Below, in pieces: positions 11,768 through 23,700 of a stretch of DNA of 64,000 bases (position 1 is its first letter; each line of letters starts with the position of its first letter). The notes under the pieces were generated by a model. It worked only from the letters and a program-made list of their open reading frames with translations. It was not told the DNA's origin and made no database searches. The position numbers and the translations under genes are program-made. Source of the stretch: Stomorhina lunata (lineage: Eukaryota > Arthropoda > Insecta > Diptera > Rhiniidae); the NCBI GenBank assembly GCA_933228675.1, contig OW121744.1, positions 16,609,894 through 16,673,893 of the forward strand. The letters are read 5' to 3'.

Positions 11768-11845
11768 AAAAAATATTTCTTGTTGCACTATGGATAAGTT
11801 TTGTCTAAAATAGTAAAGGCATATTTTATTCGGAACACTTCCTTT
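11768..11845. mobile_element. End fragment of a DD37E Tc1/mariner-like element
   Basis: The stretch containing TTGCACTATGGATAAG and TTTTGTCTAAAATAGTAAA matches the terminal region of the transposons at 46531 and 51207-52502. Only the end is present. Confidence 0.7.
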
Positions 11846-12737
11846 TATAAGACATTTAAATCGGATATGAAAATTTTTATTTTATAAGAAAAAAAAAGTT
11901 TTTAAATGTTTTTTTTACATTTGAATGAAAAAAAGTTTGCAAAAAAATATATTTGTTTATTTCGTTTTATGACTATTTTTTTGTAATTTTTCAAAAAAAA
12001 AAAAAATTTTTTTGTAAATAAAAAAAAAATATTTCCAAAACGACTGCTCGATTAAAAAATTAGTGTTTCTGAAACATAATTTTGTTGCTGAATTTAGATT
12101 TTTTTTTACTTAGTTCAAGTTTTCGAGTTACTTTCTTATTGTTGCGGACAACAAATTATATAGGCAATTTAACTGTAAACGATGATTTCTTGATATAAGC
12201 ACCTTGCCGAAATGGTTTATAATGTATTTAGCTGGGAATTGAAAGGTTCATCTTAGTTTAAAATATTTCGATAAAATCAAAGTTCAAAACTTAACTCAAT
12301 CAGACGTGCAAAATTGCATTCAAATTCTGAGAGGAATCATTAGGTTACTGGAGTAATAACCAATATCCAGTTACTGATTTGCAGCGTAAACAGGTGGAGC
12401 ATATATGAGCCAAAGTATTAAGACACCGAAGAGCCTCGTGTGGTTCTAAGATTATCATTTGCCCACCGTTGCCCTGTTAATTCATTTATTATGCCCTTGT
12501 AATGGGTGCCAATAATTGAGATATCATTTATATTATTTTTTTTCTGACAGAAAATTAAGGATTTAGACGTAGAGAGCAATTTTATTTTTCGCAATGACAC
12601 CTTTAGATATTTTTGATTATTTTTAATTACAGAAATAATTTTAATATTTTTAATATCTAAAAGAACATTTTTTTGAGATATCAGTTTTGAACACCCATTA
12701 TTTATGTTTAAAGCCGACGTATACCGTCTGGTTCTGT
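11846..12737. other. Intergenic, no gene seen
   Basis: AT-rich with A and T runs. The 118-codon minus-strand frame at 12418-12774 is A/T-rich, runs into the adjacent MITE and resembles no family I know. Confidence 0.4.
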
Positions 12738-13041
12738 CATTCATGTCACAAATTCCGTTCGGAATTGAAACCATTTTGTAGTTTAATTCCGATCGAAATG
12801 GTTAAGGTTCTACAGATTTTTTCAATTTAAAACAGTAGATCTATCTTTGCTTCAACTAATAACACAATAATTAAAGAAATTGTTCAAATATTGAGTAAAC
12901 AAAGAAAAACGCACAAATTCAATTTCACTTTGAAACCAGTAAGTGGTTTCATTCCGAAAAATATCGTTTTACTATTTGTATGGAAGCAAAATACGGAATT
13001 CATTCCACTTCTGAATGGAATTGAATTCTATGACATGGCTG
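12738..13041 (-). mobile_element. MITE of the CAGCCATGTCAC family, diverged copy
   Basis: Reverse-orientation relative of the MITEs at 36001-36352 and 36632-36980. It shares TCACAAATTCCGTTCGGAAT at one end, ATGACATGGCTG at the other, and the inner phrases TTCCGATCGAAATGG and GGTTTCATTCCGAAAAA. Confidence 0.75.
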
Positions 13042-14064
13042 TATATTCCACTACAAAGTAGAATACCATTTCACTGTTCTTTCACGTTTTTATGTTATGG
13101 TTTTATGATCAGATTAAAATTACTTATTTGGTAATGAAATTGAGTTGCAGAACACTTCAATTCCACTTTACAAACCGCTTTGACGAAATTAAGAACACAA
13201 GCTCAGAAAAAAGTTTTAATAATGGAAAAAAAATAAATTGCAAAAGTTTTTTATTGGGGAAAACATAAGAAATTTATAAATATTTTACAAAACTTAACCT
13301 AATAAACATATAAGTAATTAAAGGTTATTAAAAAAATGTATTAAGTATAAAAATGGATAGATGGCCTATATTTAATATCTTCTATGTAACTCTTTAGGAG
13401 TCAATAAAAACTATTTAATCACATCTTCTATAAAATATTTTTTATCAAATATTCTTAAATAACAAAATTTTACAATATTTTTCTGGAAAAAATTTCACAA
13501 TTTTGAATATAAAGTTTTTTATATTAAAAAATTTAACAAAAGTTTTTACATTAAAATTTCAATGTTGCCATAAAATTTTTGACAAAACGGAATATAGGGA
13601 GAAGAGGGTGGTATTAAATATAGGCCGATTATATTTAAAATATATTTATATATATCTTTTTTAAATTTTTATATACATAAATTATGATTGCAGGATTTCT
13701 GTTAACATTATAGTAGAGTAAATGCTCCGTTACAAAAATATGATATTTTACAGGAATGTTCTTAAAATTATATTCAAAATAAATATATTTTACATTGTAT
13801 TCAAAATAAATTTATTTTTAATTCAATCAAATTATTTAATATTAACTTAAGTTCTGAAGTTTAATGTGAGTGTAAATTTATTTTAAAGTGTACAACAAAT
13901 AATTCGAAGAAAATCGTATTGCAAAAAAATTTAACTCCAATCAGGTTAAAAATTAAATGCTAACCAATTTAACATGTTCAAAAATAAAAAATGAATAAAA
14001 AAAAATAATAATATGTGTTATCCGGCCGTGCCAAGAAAGATATACCCAACAACAATTTTTTGCA
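13042..14064. other. AT-rich intergenic DNA
   Basis: No supported gene. The part near 13080-13200 has weak similarity to the adjacent MITE. Confidence 0.4.
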
Positions 14065-14118
14065 GTTAATATATATATTTTTGTAGTTAATATATATATT
14101 TTTGTAGTTAATATATAT
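14065..14118. repeat. 21-bp tandem repeat, about 2.5 units
   Basis: GTTAATATATATATTTTTGTA is repeated at exactly 21-bp spacing (14065, 14086, 14107). Confidence 0.85.
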
Positions 14119-14385
14119 CTATAATATGGTCAAATGTGTGCCGATATCGTCTGATTTCAATTCCAATAAATGGGAAATATTTTTGAAATAGAAAATTTGA
14201 TTGCCCAAGCACCACTACCGTATTTTCAACAGACAGACGGACATTGCATATAGGGTCGTATATAATTATTTTGAAAACTATGTATTGTAAAAACGAAATA
14301 GCAATTCTAATATAATCCTTAATTTTTTTTAGCTTATAAATAAATTTCTACAAGACAAACTTATTTGCATACCTAAACCTAAATC

Positions 14386-14733
14386 TTACTCATTATTTTT
14401 TTCTAAAGGCATAAGTTGTTTTGTTTCTGGCACTACCTTTGCTTGAGGATACAAGTATTTCCGAACTGTCATTAATTGCATATTTGTAATACTATCTAAA
14501 ACCCAAAAGGGTGTTAAACATATTTTGCCCTCCAAGTTGGTATTAGGATCGCCAATGATGTATCGGGCTTTTTGTCGAGCTTTGACAACACGACCACCGC
14601 ATAATGTTATTAATTCACGCATAGTTTCCTTATTTATGGGATAACAACGGGAGGATATATAAAAGGAACCGAAATTATGGAAAAGATCACATTTGTATTT
14701 GTTACCAAAAGCTTGGCGTTCCGAGTGACAAAT
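14386..14733 (-). CDS. MCPH1: Mcph1 exon 7 (BRCT3, C-terminus)
   Basis: 116 codons including stop, after acceptor CTACTTTTAG. Starts [10 protein letters not shown] and continues through [29 protein letters not shown] and FWVLDSITN, the last BRCT of microcephalin with its conserved GG and W. The phase fits exon 6. Confidence 0.93.
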   Translation of the reverse strand: MCHSERQAFGNKYKCDLFHNFGSFYISSRCYPINKETMRELITLCGGRVVKARQKARYIIGDPNTNLEGKICLTPFWVLDSITNMQLMTVRKYLYPQAKVVPETKQLMPLEKNNE

Positions 14734-17700
14734 CTAAAAGTAGAAATTTATATACATAGTTTTTTTTTTAATTAACTACAGGTAGAAAGAGACCTAATTC
14801 CCGTGCTCGATTCAAATTGAAATGAATTAAACTTCGTTGAAAATTTTGTATATAATCAGGCGCGTCAAAAAATAATTATGCTATAACCTTGACATCCTAG
14901 GTTTGCGTTTTCGATGCTTTATCACGTGCAGTTTTCTCGGTTGACTGTCGATGTGAAATGATGAATCCATGTGTTATCCATTGTCTCATATTGACATAAA
15001 AATTCTAGTTTATATATAAATCGTATACATTTAATGCCCGTGGCGCTATATTTGTGTCAGGCTACGAACATTTCAGCCAGCCTGTTAAGTCTTGAAGAAA
15101 AATATCTCGAGAACTAGAGCCTACTCGAAACAAACCAAAATCAGTTTTGGATTAACTGGATCAAAGTTATCTAAGGTTGATTACAAAAATCGCAATGCGA
15201 TGTATTATCTCCGGATCTTAAAGTATACAATAATTTGTTTTCTTTTTAATCTCATTAACTACAATTTGAATCGACTGCGTGAATCCATGTCATTATAGCC
15301 GTAAGTTATTTTTATTATCATTAACTACAATTTGAATCGATTTCGGGAATCTGTGTGATAATCATTTTTAATTAACTTCGTACCTCTATTCCCCGTGAAA
15401 AGTTTTGTAATAGATAAGGCTCTTCTGGTAACCATTTGGAAGCCTTTACTGATTCTGAAATCCAAGAATATTCCAAAATCCATAAACCTCTGGCTAAAGC
15501 TTTAAGTAAATTTATAGTTCTTCTTGGCTCCAAACTCACCAGGTGGGTGGTAGTATCAGTTACGTTTTTTTCAATGGTAAATACACCCAATTTGTCAACG
15601 GCCTTGAAAGATAGTCAAAAGAAATGAATACGATTAACATAAATATTTTTAATTAATACATTTTGATATAATGTCGATATAATACGCATTTAAGAGTTAA
15701 CAAATTAAAATTTGTAAGAGCACAAAAAAAAAACTATCACAGGGGAACAAAACTTTACCGACACGAGATTTGTAAGGCAATTCGAAATAACTTTGTTCTG
15801 CCGATTTTTTTTTGAGTCGGCTTCAGTTTTCGAGATATATTTATATGTATGTATGTTACGTGCAGCTAAACATGTGTTAATAATACTTAATATTCCGAGT
15901 ATGTGGAAATGGAAATCGATAGATTCAGAAATATTTTTAAAATAATTTTCTCCATTTCCATAAAAAAATTCAAACCAAACGAAAGATATCAGTCAAAAGG
16001 ATTTTGAGGAAATAACCGAAAATCATCTCAAAAATATATCTGAAATCCATCGATTTCCATCAAATACCGGATTGTCTGACTATTATGCCATTATAAAAAA
16101 GAGAACAGAAAAAATATTTCAATAAGTTAAAATTTCACGAAAAATTAAAAAAAAAAATATTACACGAAATTTATTTCAAAAAGGGTATTCGAAACATTGT
16201 ACCTAAAAAATAGAATTATTAAAAAGGGTAACAGCCAACTTAAAATTTCCCAAACTATTACAACCTCAAAAAAGGCCAACTACAAAAACCTCAAGATAGG
16301 AAATAAAAAAAAAGTTTCGGAATCATTTCATGTCTGACATTAATCAGAATGGAAAATTAGGCGACAATTGCGGAAACAAACTATTTCAAAACATAAAAAC
16401 GACACTCAGAGATCGTAAAAAAGTGGTTCCTTCAGGAAAGATTTTCTTAGTCTTGTGGCCTCAACATTTCCCGGATTTAAATCCGATCGCTAATCTTCCG
16501 GAGAAATCTGGACAATAATTTAAGATAATATCACAAGATAAAATTGAAATCAAAACTGGAAAGAAGCTTGGTATTCAATTCCATTAAAAATTTGTCCGAC
16601 ACTAATGGAATCAATGCCTCTTATTTGATTTTTATACATGTCTAAACAATATTATTCTACCAAAATAAGATAAGGTAGTCATGTTATTCATCAATAGAAA
16701 GGGAATTTTATATACTTTTAAGTGAGGTTAAAAATTTTTGACAATTAAAAAATTGATTTAAGGCTTTTGTCAAAAAAGTGCATTAACAATAAATTTATAT
16801 AATTTTCTAATACTACTTTGTAATTTTTCACAAATCTCTAAAACTAAACAAGGTATTAGGACAATCGTTAGATACAGTATAGATCAATATATAAGAAATT
16901 CAGAAATATAAATTTCAGAACGAGTTCTGAAACTTTAATTAACATTTTTGAATACAGAAGAGTACACTTTTTGAAATAAATGTATGGAATTTTTTAACAT
17001 TACTTTGTAATCTTTCGAAAAAATCTCTAAAACTAAACAAGGTACATATTAGGACCATTTTTATACACAGTATTGACCAATATATTAATTCAGAAATATA
17101 AATTTCAGAAAGAGTCCTGGAGTTTTAATTAACATTTTTGAATACAGAAGAGTTCGCATGCCGAAAATTTAAGTTTTTTTTTTTTTTTTTGAAAAAATCG
17201 GACCGTGTGACCCCATTTATGGCCGGGAACTATCAGATTTTTGTACAGTCCTTAAGAACATTACACTTAATAAAATTTAATTAAGAAAACTTTTAAAACC
17301 CATAATCGAATTTTTTTACAGACACAAAAAACTCATGTGTTGTCTAAAAATTTCTGATTTTTGACCCCCGCTGGTTATAGAGTGCAGTCTAAAATTTTTC
17401 AAAATATAATTTATACGTATCCCTAAAACCTAATCTTTTAGAAAATGTTAAAAAATTAACCAGAAAATATTTAAAAGCCAAAACAAGGCCTGAAGTCGTG
17501 TCAAAAAACGCAACAAATGTTTGAAGTCAAATATCTCTTAAACTATAAGATATAAAGTAATACAGCAATCTAGTTTTTCCTAATTTGTTTTCGAAAATGT
17601 AAAAATTTTTCAAATCGGACCGAATTGGCGAAAGTAATACGGATCCAAAGGTTTTACATAACCGAGGTGGGCAACTTTGGTCCACTGTAGAGCCTACTGT

Positions 17701-20700
17701 GCGGCCAATAGATACTTCCTTAAACATTGCTCTAAAAGCCTAATTCCTCTTCTATTTATGTTCGAAATTTCGTCAAAATGAAAACGAAAAGAAATCAATT
17801 GTTTTGGTAAAATTATAACGTTTTTGGTTAGTGAACCCTTATTTATCAGCTCTTAACCTGTTAAAAATCACTTTGTATATATCTTCTAAAAAACGTTACG
17901 TACTTTCGAGTTTTGTATTTTTTAATTGAATAGATTCAGTTAAAAAATACAAAATTCGAAAGAAAAAATTAACATATTTTTTTTTCAATGGAACAAAAAC
18001 CAATGTTGGGGCAGTCGATTTACCTCAAAGAAAAACCATTCTTAAATTACATTAATATACATATAACATGTAACTACTTAATTTTCTATAGAAAATATTA
18101 CTAATACTTGAGACAATTCGAAAAATCTAATATGAGCGGTTTCAATAGGTTTAAGTTATTTAACATTCCAAAAGATTTTTTGTATCCCTGCTTTGTTGAT
18201 ACAGAATAAATTGTTAAATAATAATAAAGCATACTTTTAGGCATGTCATTAAATAAAAAAATAAGTTTATTAATTGATTGTGCTGTAGAAATATTTAATG
18301 GTGATTATTATAATGCGAGATTTATTTGATATAAAAAAATACAATTTCATTTTAAATGGGTTTGAGTGCTATGTGCAGTTTTATATTTTTGTAAATGAAT
18401 CAAAGATTTAAATAACGATTTTTCTAACAAATTTTATGTGAACAAAATTTGAAATTGAAAAATTTAAAATACCAAAAAAATGTGATTAATACCAAAAAGC
18501 TTGGATTAATATCAAAAAGGTACCGATTTTCGGTTTGCTATGAAATTCTAAGACTATTGAGCAAAGACCTTCTGCCGTCCGTGCGTCTGTTAACGAAAAG
18601 AGATAAGACAACTAAATTTGGCACGAATATTCCTTATTTCTTTAGAAAGTTTTATATTAAAATTGGTTCACATTTGACCATAGCTGCCGTATAAAACCTT
18701 CACGGAAAAAGCTTAAATAACAAAAATAACAGAGGGTTGAAACAGCGCCTAAATAATAAAATTTGACTCGAATATTCCCAATTTCTTAAAAGTGTAGTTT
18801 TGAAATTGGGCGAAACCGGTTCACATTTAACTACAGCTCTAATATCTGTGGCTTGGTGCTAAAAGGGCCAATGTCAAAAAAAAAAAAATAGTTTTGAGAA
18901 AATTTGATTTTATTTTCCATATAAATTCATAGTAGAAAAACCCTTATATAACTGTTCTGAGTTAAGTTAGAGATAAGCTGTTGACGCCAAATAAAAGAGG
19001 TTAAAAAAGGTCTAATGCAATGATTAATTCAAAATAGCCGAAAATAGACATTGGCCCTTTTAGCACCAAACCACAGATATAAACCTCAAACTTATTTTTC
19101 GCATACTTTACATGTCATGGGCTTAATATGTAAAACTCCATTTTTAAGTAAATTGAAATTTTCATGAAGTAAAGTGAAAGATACGTTTCGTCGATCAGCA
19201 TAGATTTTTTTCAATTTGAGTTTGAAGATTAAATAAAAAAAAACTGCTAAATACACTTTTTTGTCTCTCCTGTAAAATTTACTGAAAATGAGTTAACAGG
19301 TTTGCATATTAAGCCGACATTATTGTATTAATATTGACTCTTTTATTTAAAAGAAATTACACAAAATTTTAGTGATGAAAAGTAAAGTAACATTTGATTG
19401 GTTTTAAGGGCGCTATCAAAAATAGTTCATTTATTGAAATATTAAATCAAATTTAAGCTTAAATACGCAAAATTATTATATTTATTCTTAACAACACAAT
19501 TTTTATTCAGCACGTTTTTTTTAAGTTAAACAATTTTTTTAAGTATATGTATTTCAAAACTAACCCCCTTAATTCATAAACGAAAAATAAGGTTATGACA
19601 AACTTATCAAATTTTCCAGATACACAATAATCCTCTAAAAGTTTTATAAATCGTTCATGAATTATGGGGTAAACATATAAAATATTTAATTGAAATCATA
19701 TGAAAAAATAGTAACGAAGAAGAAAAAATAAAATAAAAACATAAACTTGATAACAAAGCTAAAATCTTTAACTAAAAATATTTGGAAAAATTTAATGTTA
19801 AACTAGAAAAAATAAATGTTATTATTCAATATTACCAATTAAAAAAGAAAGGAGTTTCAAAACTTAAAATTTTGCTTTTTTGCAGTATAGAACTTTAAAT
19901 AAAAACTAAGCCATATGTAATGTAATATGTGTGTAAATATATCTATATCTCGAAGATTGTATAATGTGAAAAATGGACCTATTGTGGGGCTTTAGAGAAA
20001 AATAGATCTCGATAGTTGGGGCCTTTGATGATATCAATATTAGTATTTTATTTAACGTTGTATATATATGTATATTTAGGACCAAAAATAGTAACTGTAA
20101 ATAAAAACTGACAGATCCGTAGTTTGTATTTACAGTTAAGATCCGATAAATAGTTTCATATATAATTATTTTCTCCATTTCTATGTATAATAGTCAACAT
20201 TTGTTAAAATCAACATTAAGAAATAGTAGTTAGTTATATCGCTGGCTTAACATGCAAAGGTTAGTGCCTTTTTCATATTTTAAAAATTTCCAGGAAAAAC
20301 AAAAAACAATCGAACTTTTTTGTTTAAACATTTTTTAATTTTTTTTTGAAATGTTCTTTTAATAGGGACTTAGATCTTGTTCATGTAAAGAATTGGACTT
20401 CAATTTTACTCATCACTACAAAAAAAAAAACAACACAAATGTAATTCACTGCAGTCGGTTCTTCGTACCGGAACGACTCGGAATTCTTAGGATTCCGACC
20501 AAGGACTGTCACTTCTACGATATTACCAATAATATCGCAGTTACAACAACAACGCGAATAACAAGATACAGTAATTTTATCATTGTAATATATGTATGTA
20601 TTTTTACTTATTGCACATTTCTACATCAAAATCTTCATTTCTATAAAAAGTGCCTTTGCATATTAAGCCAGCGATATGTATTATAACTCGAATTATTGTA

Positions 20701-23700
20701 CCGACGAGGAAAATCTAATTATAAAAAAACTAAGGTAACAGCTAACGTAAAGCTAATAAAAACTGGAAAGTATTAAAACGTGGTAGAAAATTCTCGACAA
20801 CCATCAAAAGTGAAATAAAGAAGAGGCCGGGGCCAATCACGAAATCTTTAAAAATTTACGTTTACCATATAAAAGCTTTGTCATCAAGGAACCTTTTCAT
20901 TTCTGCCATTAAGCTGTGAAACGAGATATAGACTCTAGTGTCAGAATAGACATTTACTTCACGATTGATTGCGGTAATTTCGTTTATTTGAGAGAACGAA
21001 GCTGAACAATAAACTGAAATAGAAGCAGTTATTTTTTTTATTTACTGTACAATGAATGCATTGTGTAAATGGAACAACTTAATATGTTTCAATAAAACTG
21101 TTGTGCTTTTGTATTATTGAAATAAAAAGACAACTTTTAATAATAACTTAAAATATATTTATTTAATTCACAAGTTAAATGCAGTAAAAGAGAAGCGTTG
21201 TCTAGATGACGGTTAAGAAGAATCTTATTTTAAAAATGACAAGTATGACACATATGCATGAGGATGCCAGATTGTAATGTGGTTAATAGGGTTGCCCTTA
21301 ACATCTCCCTTCTTAAGTTGCTTGAGGTGATCTGGAAATAGTAACGACAGGTTGTCTTCTTGAAACAATACGTTGAGGATTCCAAGCCTGTGGTGAGGAA
21401 GGAGGTGTTGCGAACTCTTCTGTTGCAGTTGGAGGGGTAATCTGGAACTCATTTAGCAGTATGTCCAATGGTAGTTCAGAGTTTTCAGTGTGTGCTGTAG
21501 CTTCTGAAGAGCTTCTTGGTCGTAGCTGGTCAGCATGAGATCTAACTAGAATCTTTCGATTGCCTAAATCGATAAATGTATTGTAAATCACGTTACCGAC
21601 TCTTTCTATAATTTCTCCGGGTACCCAATAACTTTTGGTTAGTTTGAAGTTTTTTGCGTAAACTAGATCTCCTGGATTAAAACTTCTGTTTTTAGTACCG
21701 TGTTTGGTGTTGTACTGATTTTCCATTTTAGTATTGCTCTGATAATTAATGGTTGGAGGTTTCTTGATGATATCAAAAACGGTCCTCATTTTACGTCCAA
21801 TGAAGGATTCTGCTGGAGAAAGCTTGTTTGGTGAGTTGGGGTTTGGAGTTGAACGATATACTTCCAAAAATGTATGGAGTATTTCTAGAGACGTTCCTTC
21901 CTTATCAGATTTTTTTAAAGCTCTCTTGAGCGTATCAACAAATTTTTCTGCCTGGCCGTTTGAGCTAGGATGAAATCTTACGGTTTTGGTATGTTGAATG
22001 CCACGTGCTTGGCACCAAGATTCAAAATTTGCTGAACAGAACTGAGTTCCGTTGTCGGAAACGATTTGCTCAGGATTGCCAAATTGAGAACAAAACTCGT
22101 TGAGGAATTTTAGTGTAGAAAAGGTCATGGTATTTGTTTCATAAATTGCTGGATATTTGGAGTAAGCATCTACAATGACCAAGTAATATTTACCTTTAAC
22201 GGGTCCTGCATAATCAATATGCACTCGTTCAAGAGGGTGTGTTGTCAAAGGCCATGAACATAGGTCTGTTCTTACTGGGTTTGTAGCGTTAAGTTGACAA
22301 TTCGTGCAATTTTTATTGAAGTCCTGAATATCTTTATCAATATTCGGCCAATAAACATAACTTCTAGCTATGGATTTGCTTCTTTCAGAAGAGATGTGTC
22401 CTCTGTGTAATTGCTTGAGTATTTTATGCCGAAAGATATCTGGAACTATGACACGGTTGTTGAAAAGTAGAACTCCGTCCACTTGTGAGAGTGAATCTCG
22501 TCGATTGTAGTATCGAATTATTGATGAATCTATATTTTTATTTTCAGGCCAACCTTGGTTCATGTAATTCAGTACTTGTTGAAGGGTTTCATCATTTTTG
22601 GTTGCTTGAAGAACCATATTGAAGGAAACAGGAAGAACTGATACAGTTTCACTGAGGTCACTTCTTATATCATTTTCCATTGTAATCGATGCTATGATGA
22701 AATCGTCCGAGGGTTTTTCATGACTATCGATGAGTCTTGATAAGACATCAGCATGACCAAAATCTTCTGTATTGGTGTATTTTATCTCGAAATCATAAGC
22801 AAGTAGAATAAGTGCCCAGCGTTGAAGTCGGTTAGCTGTGTAAACTGGAATACCTGTCTTGGAACCGAAAATTGATAATAACGGCTTGTGATCGGTATGA
22901 AGTGTAAATTTTCTACCTAACACCATTTTGTGAAAACGTTGTACAGCAAATATAAGAGCTAATCCCTCTTTTTCAATTTGACTGTAATTTTTCTCCGCTG
23001 GTGTTAGAGATCGAGAAATGTGATGTATAGCCTTAATACTGTTGTCGGGAAATGTGTGGTATATGACTGCTCCAATACCATGTGATGATGCGTCCGCGGC
23101 AACATGTATAGGAAGATTCGGATTGTAATGCGTCAGAAGTAATTCTGAAGTGAGAATCTTTTTAAAGTTATCTAAAGAACGTTGACATTGTGGTGTCCAC
23201 TCGAATGATTGCTCCTTTTTGAGTAGATCATCAAGGGGTTTGCGCAAGTCTCTCATGTGGGACACGTATTTGCCATAGTGGTTTATGGAACCTAGTAAGG
23301 ATCTTACCTCACTAATGTTTTCCGGTGTTTTGAGATTTTGAATCGCTTTGATTTTATCTGCATCTGGTCGAATGCCTTGGCTGTCTATGACTTGACCTAA
23401 ATATTTTATTTGTGGTTTAAAGAATTGACATTTTTCGAATTTAAGACGGAATCCGAATTCTTGAATGCGCTGTAGTAATTTATCAAGGTTGATTTTGTGT
23501 TCTGAAACAGTTTTGCTTGATAACATTATATCGTCAATGTAAGCTTTTGCACCATCAATGCCGGCACAAAGTTGATCCATTATACGTTGAAATGCGCCAG
23601 GGGCGGATTTTATTCCTGGTGTGAGGCGGTTGAATTTGTATAGACCTTTGTGTGTGTTGACAGTGAGAATTTCCTTACTTTCGTCCTCGACTTCAATTTG

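Noticed and set aside
12418..12774. 118-codon minus-strand frame
   Set aside because: Runs partly through a diverged MITE, Ile/Lys/Asn-rich, no family resemblance.
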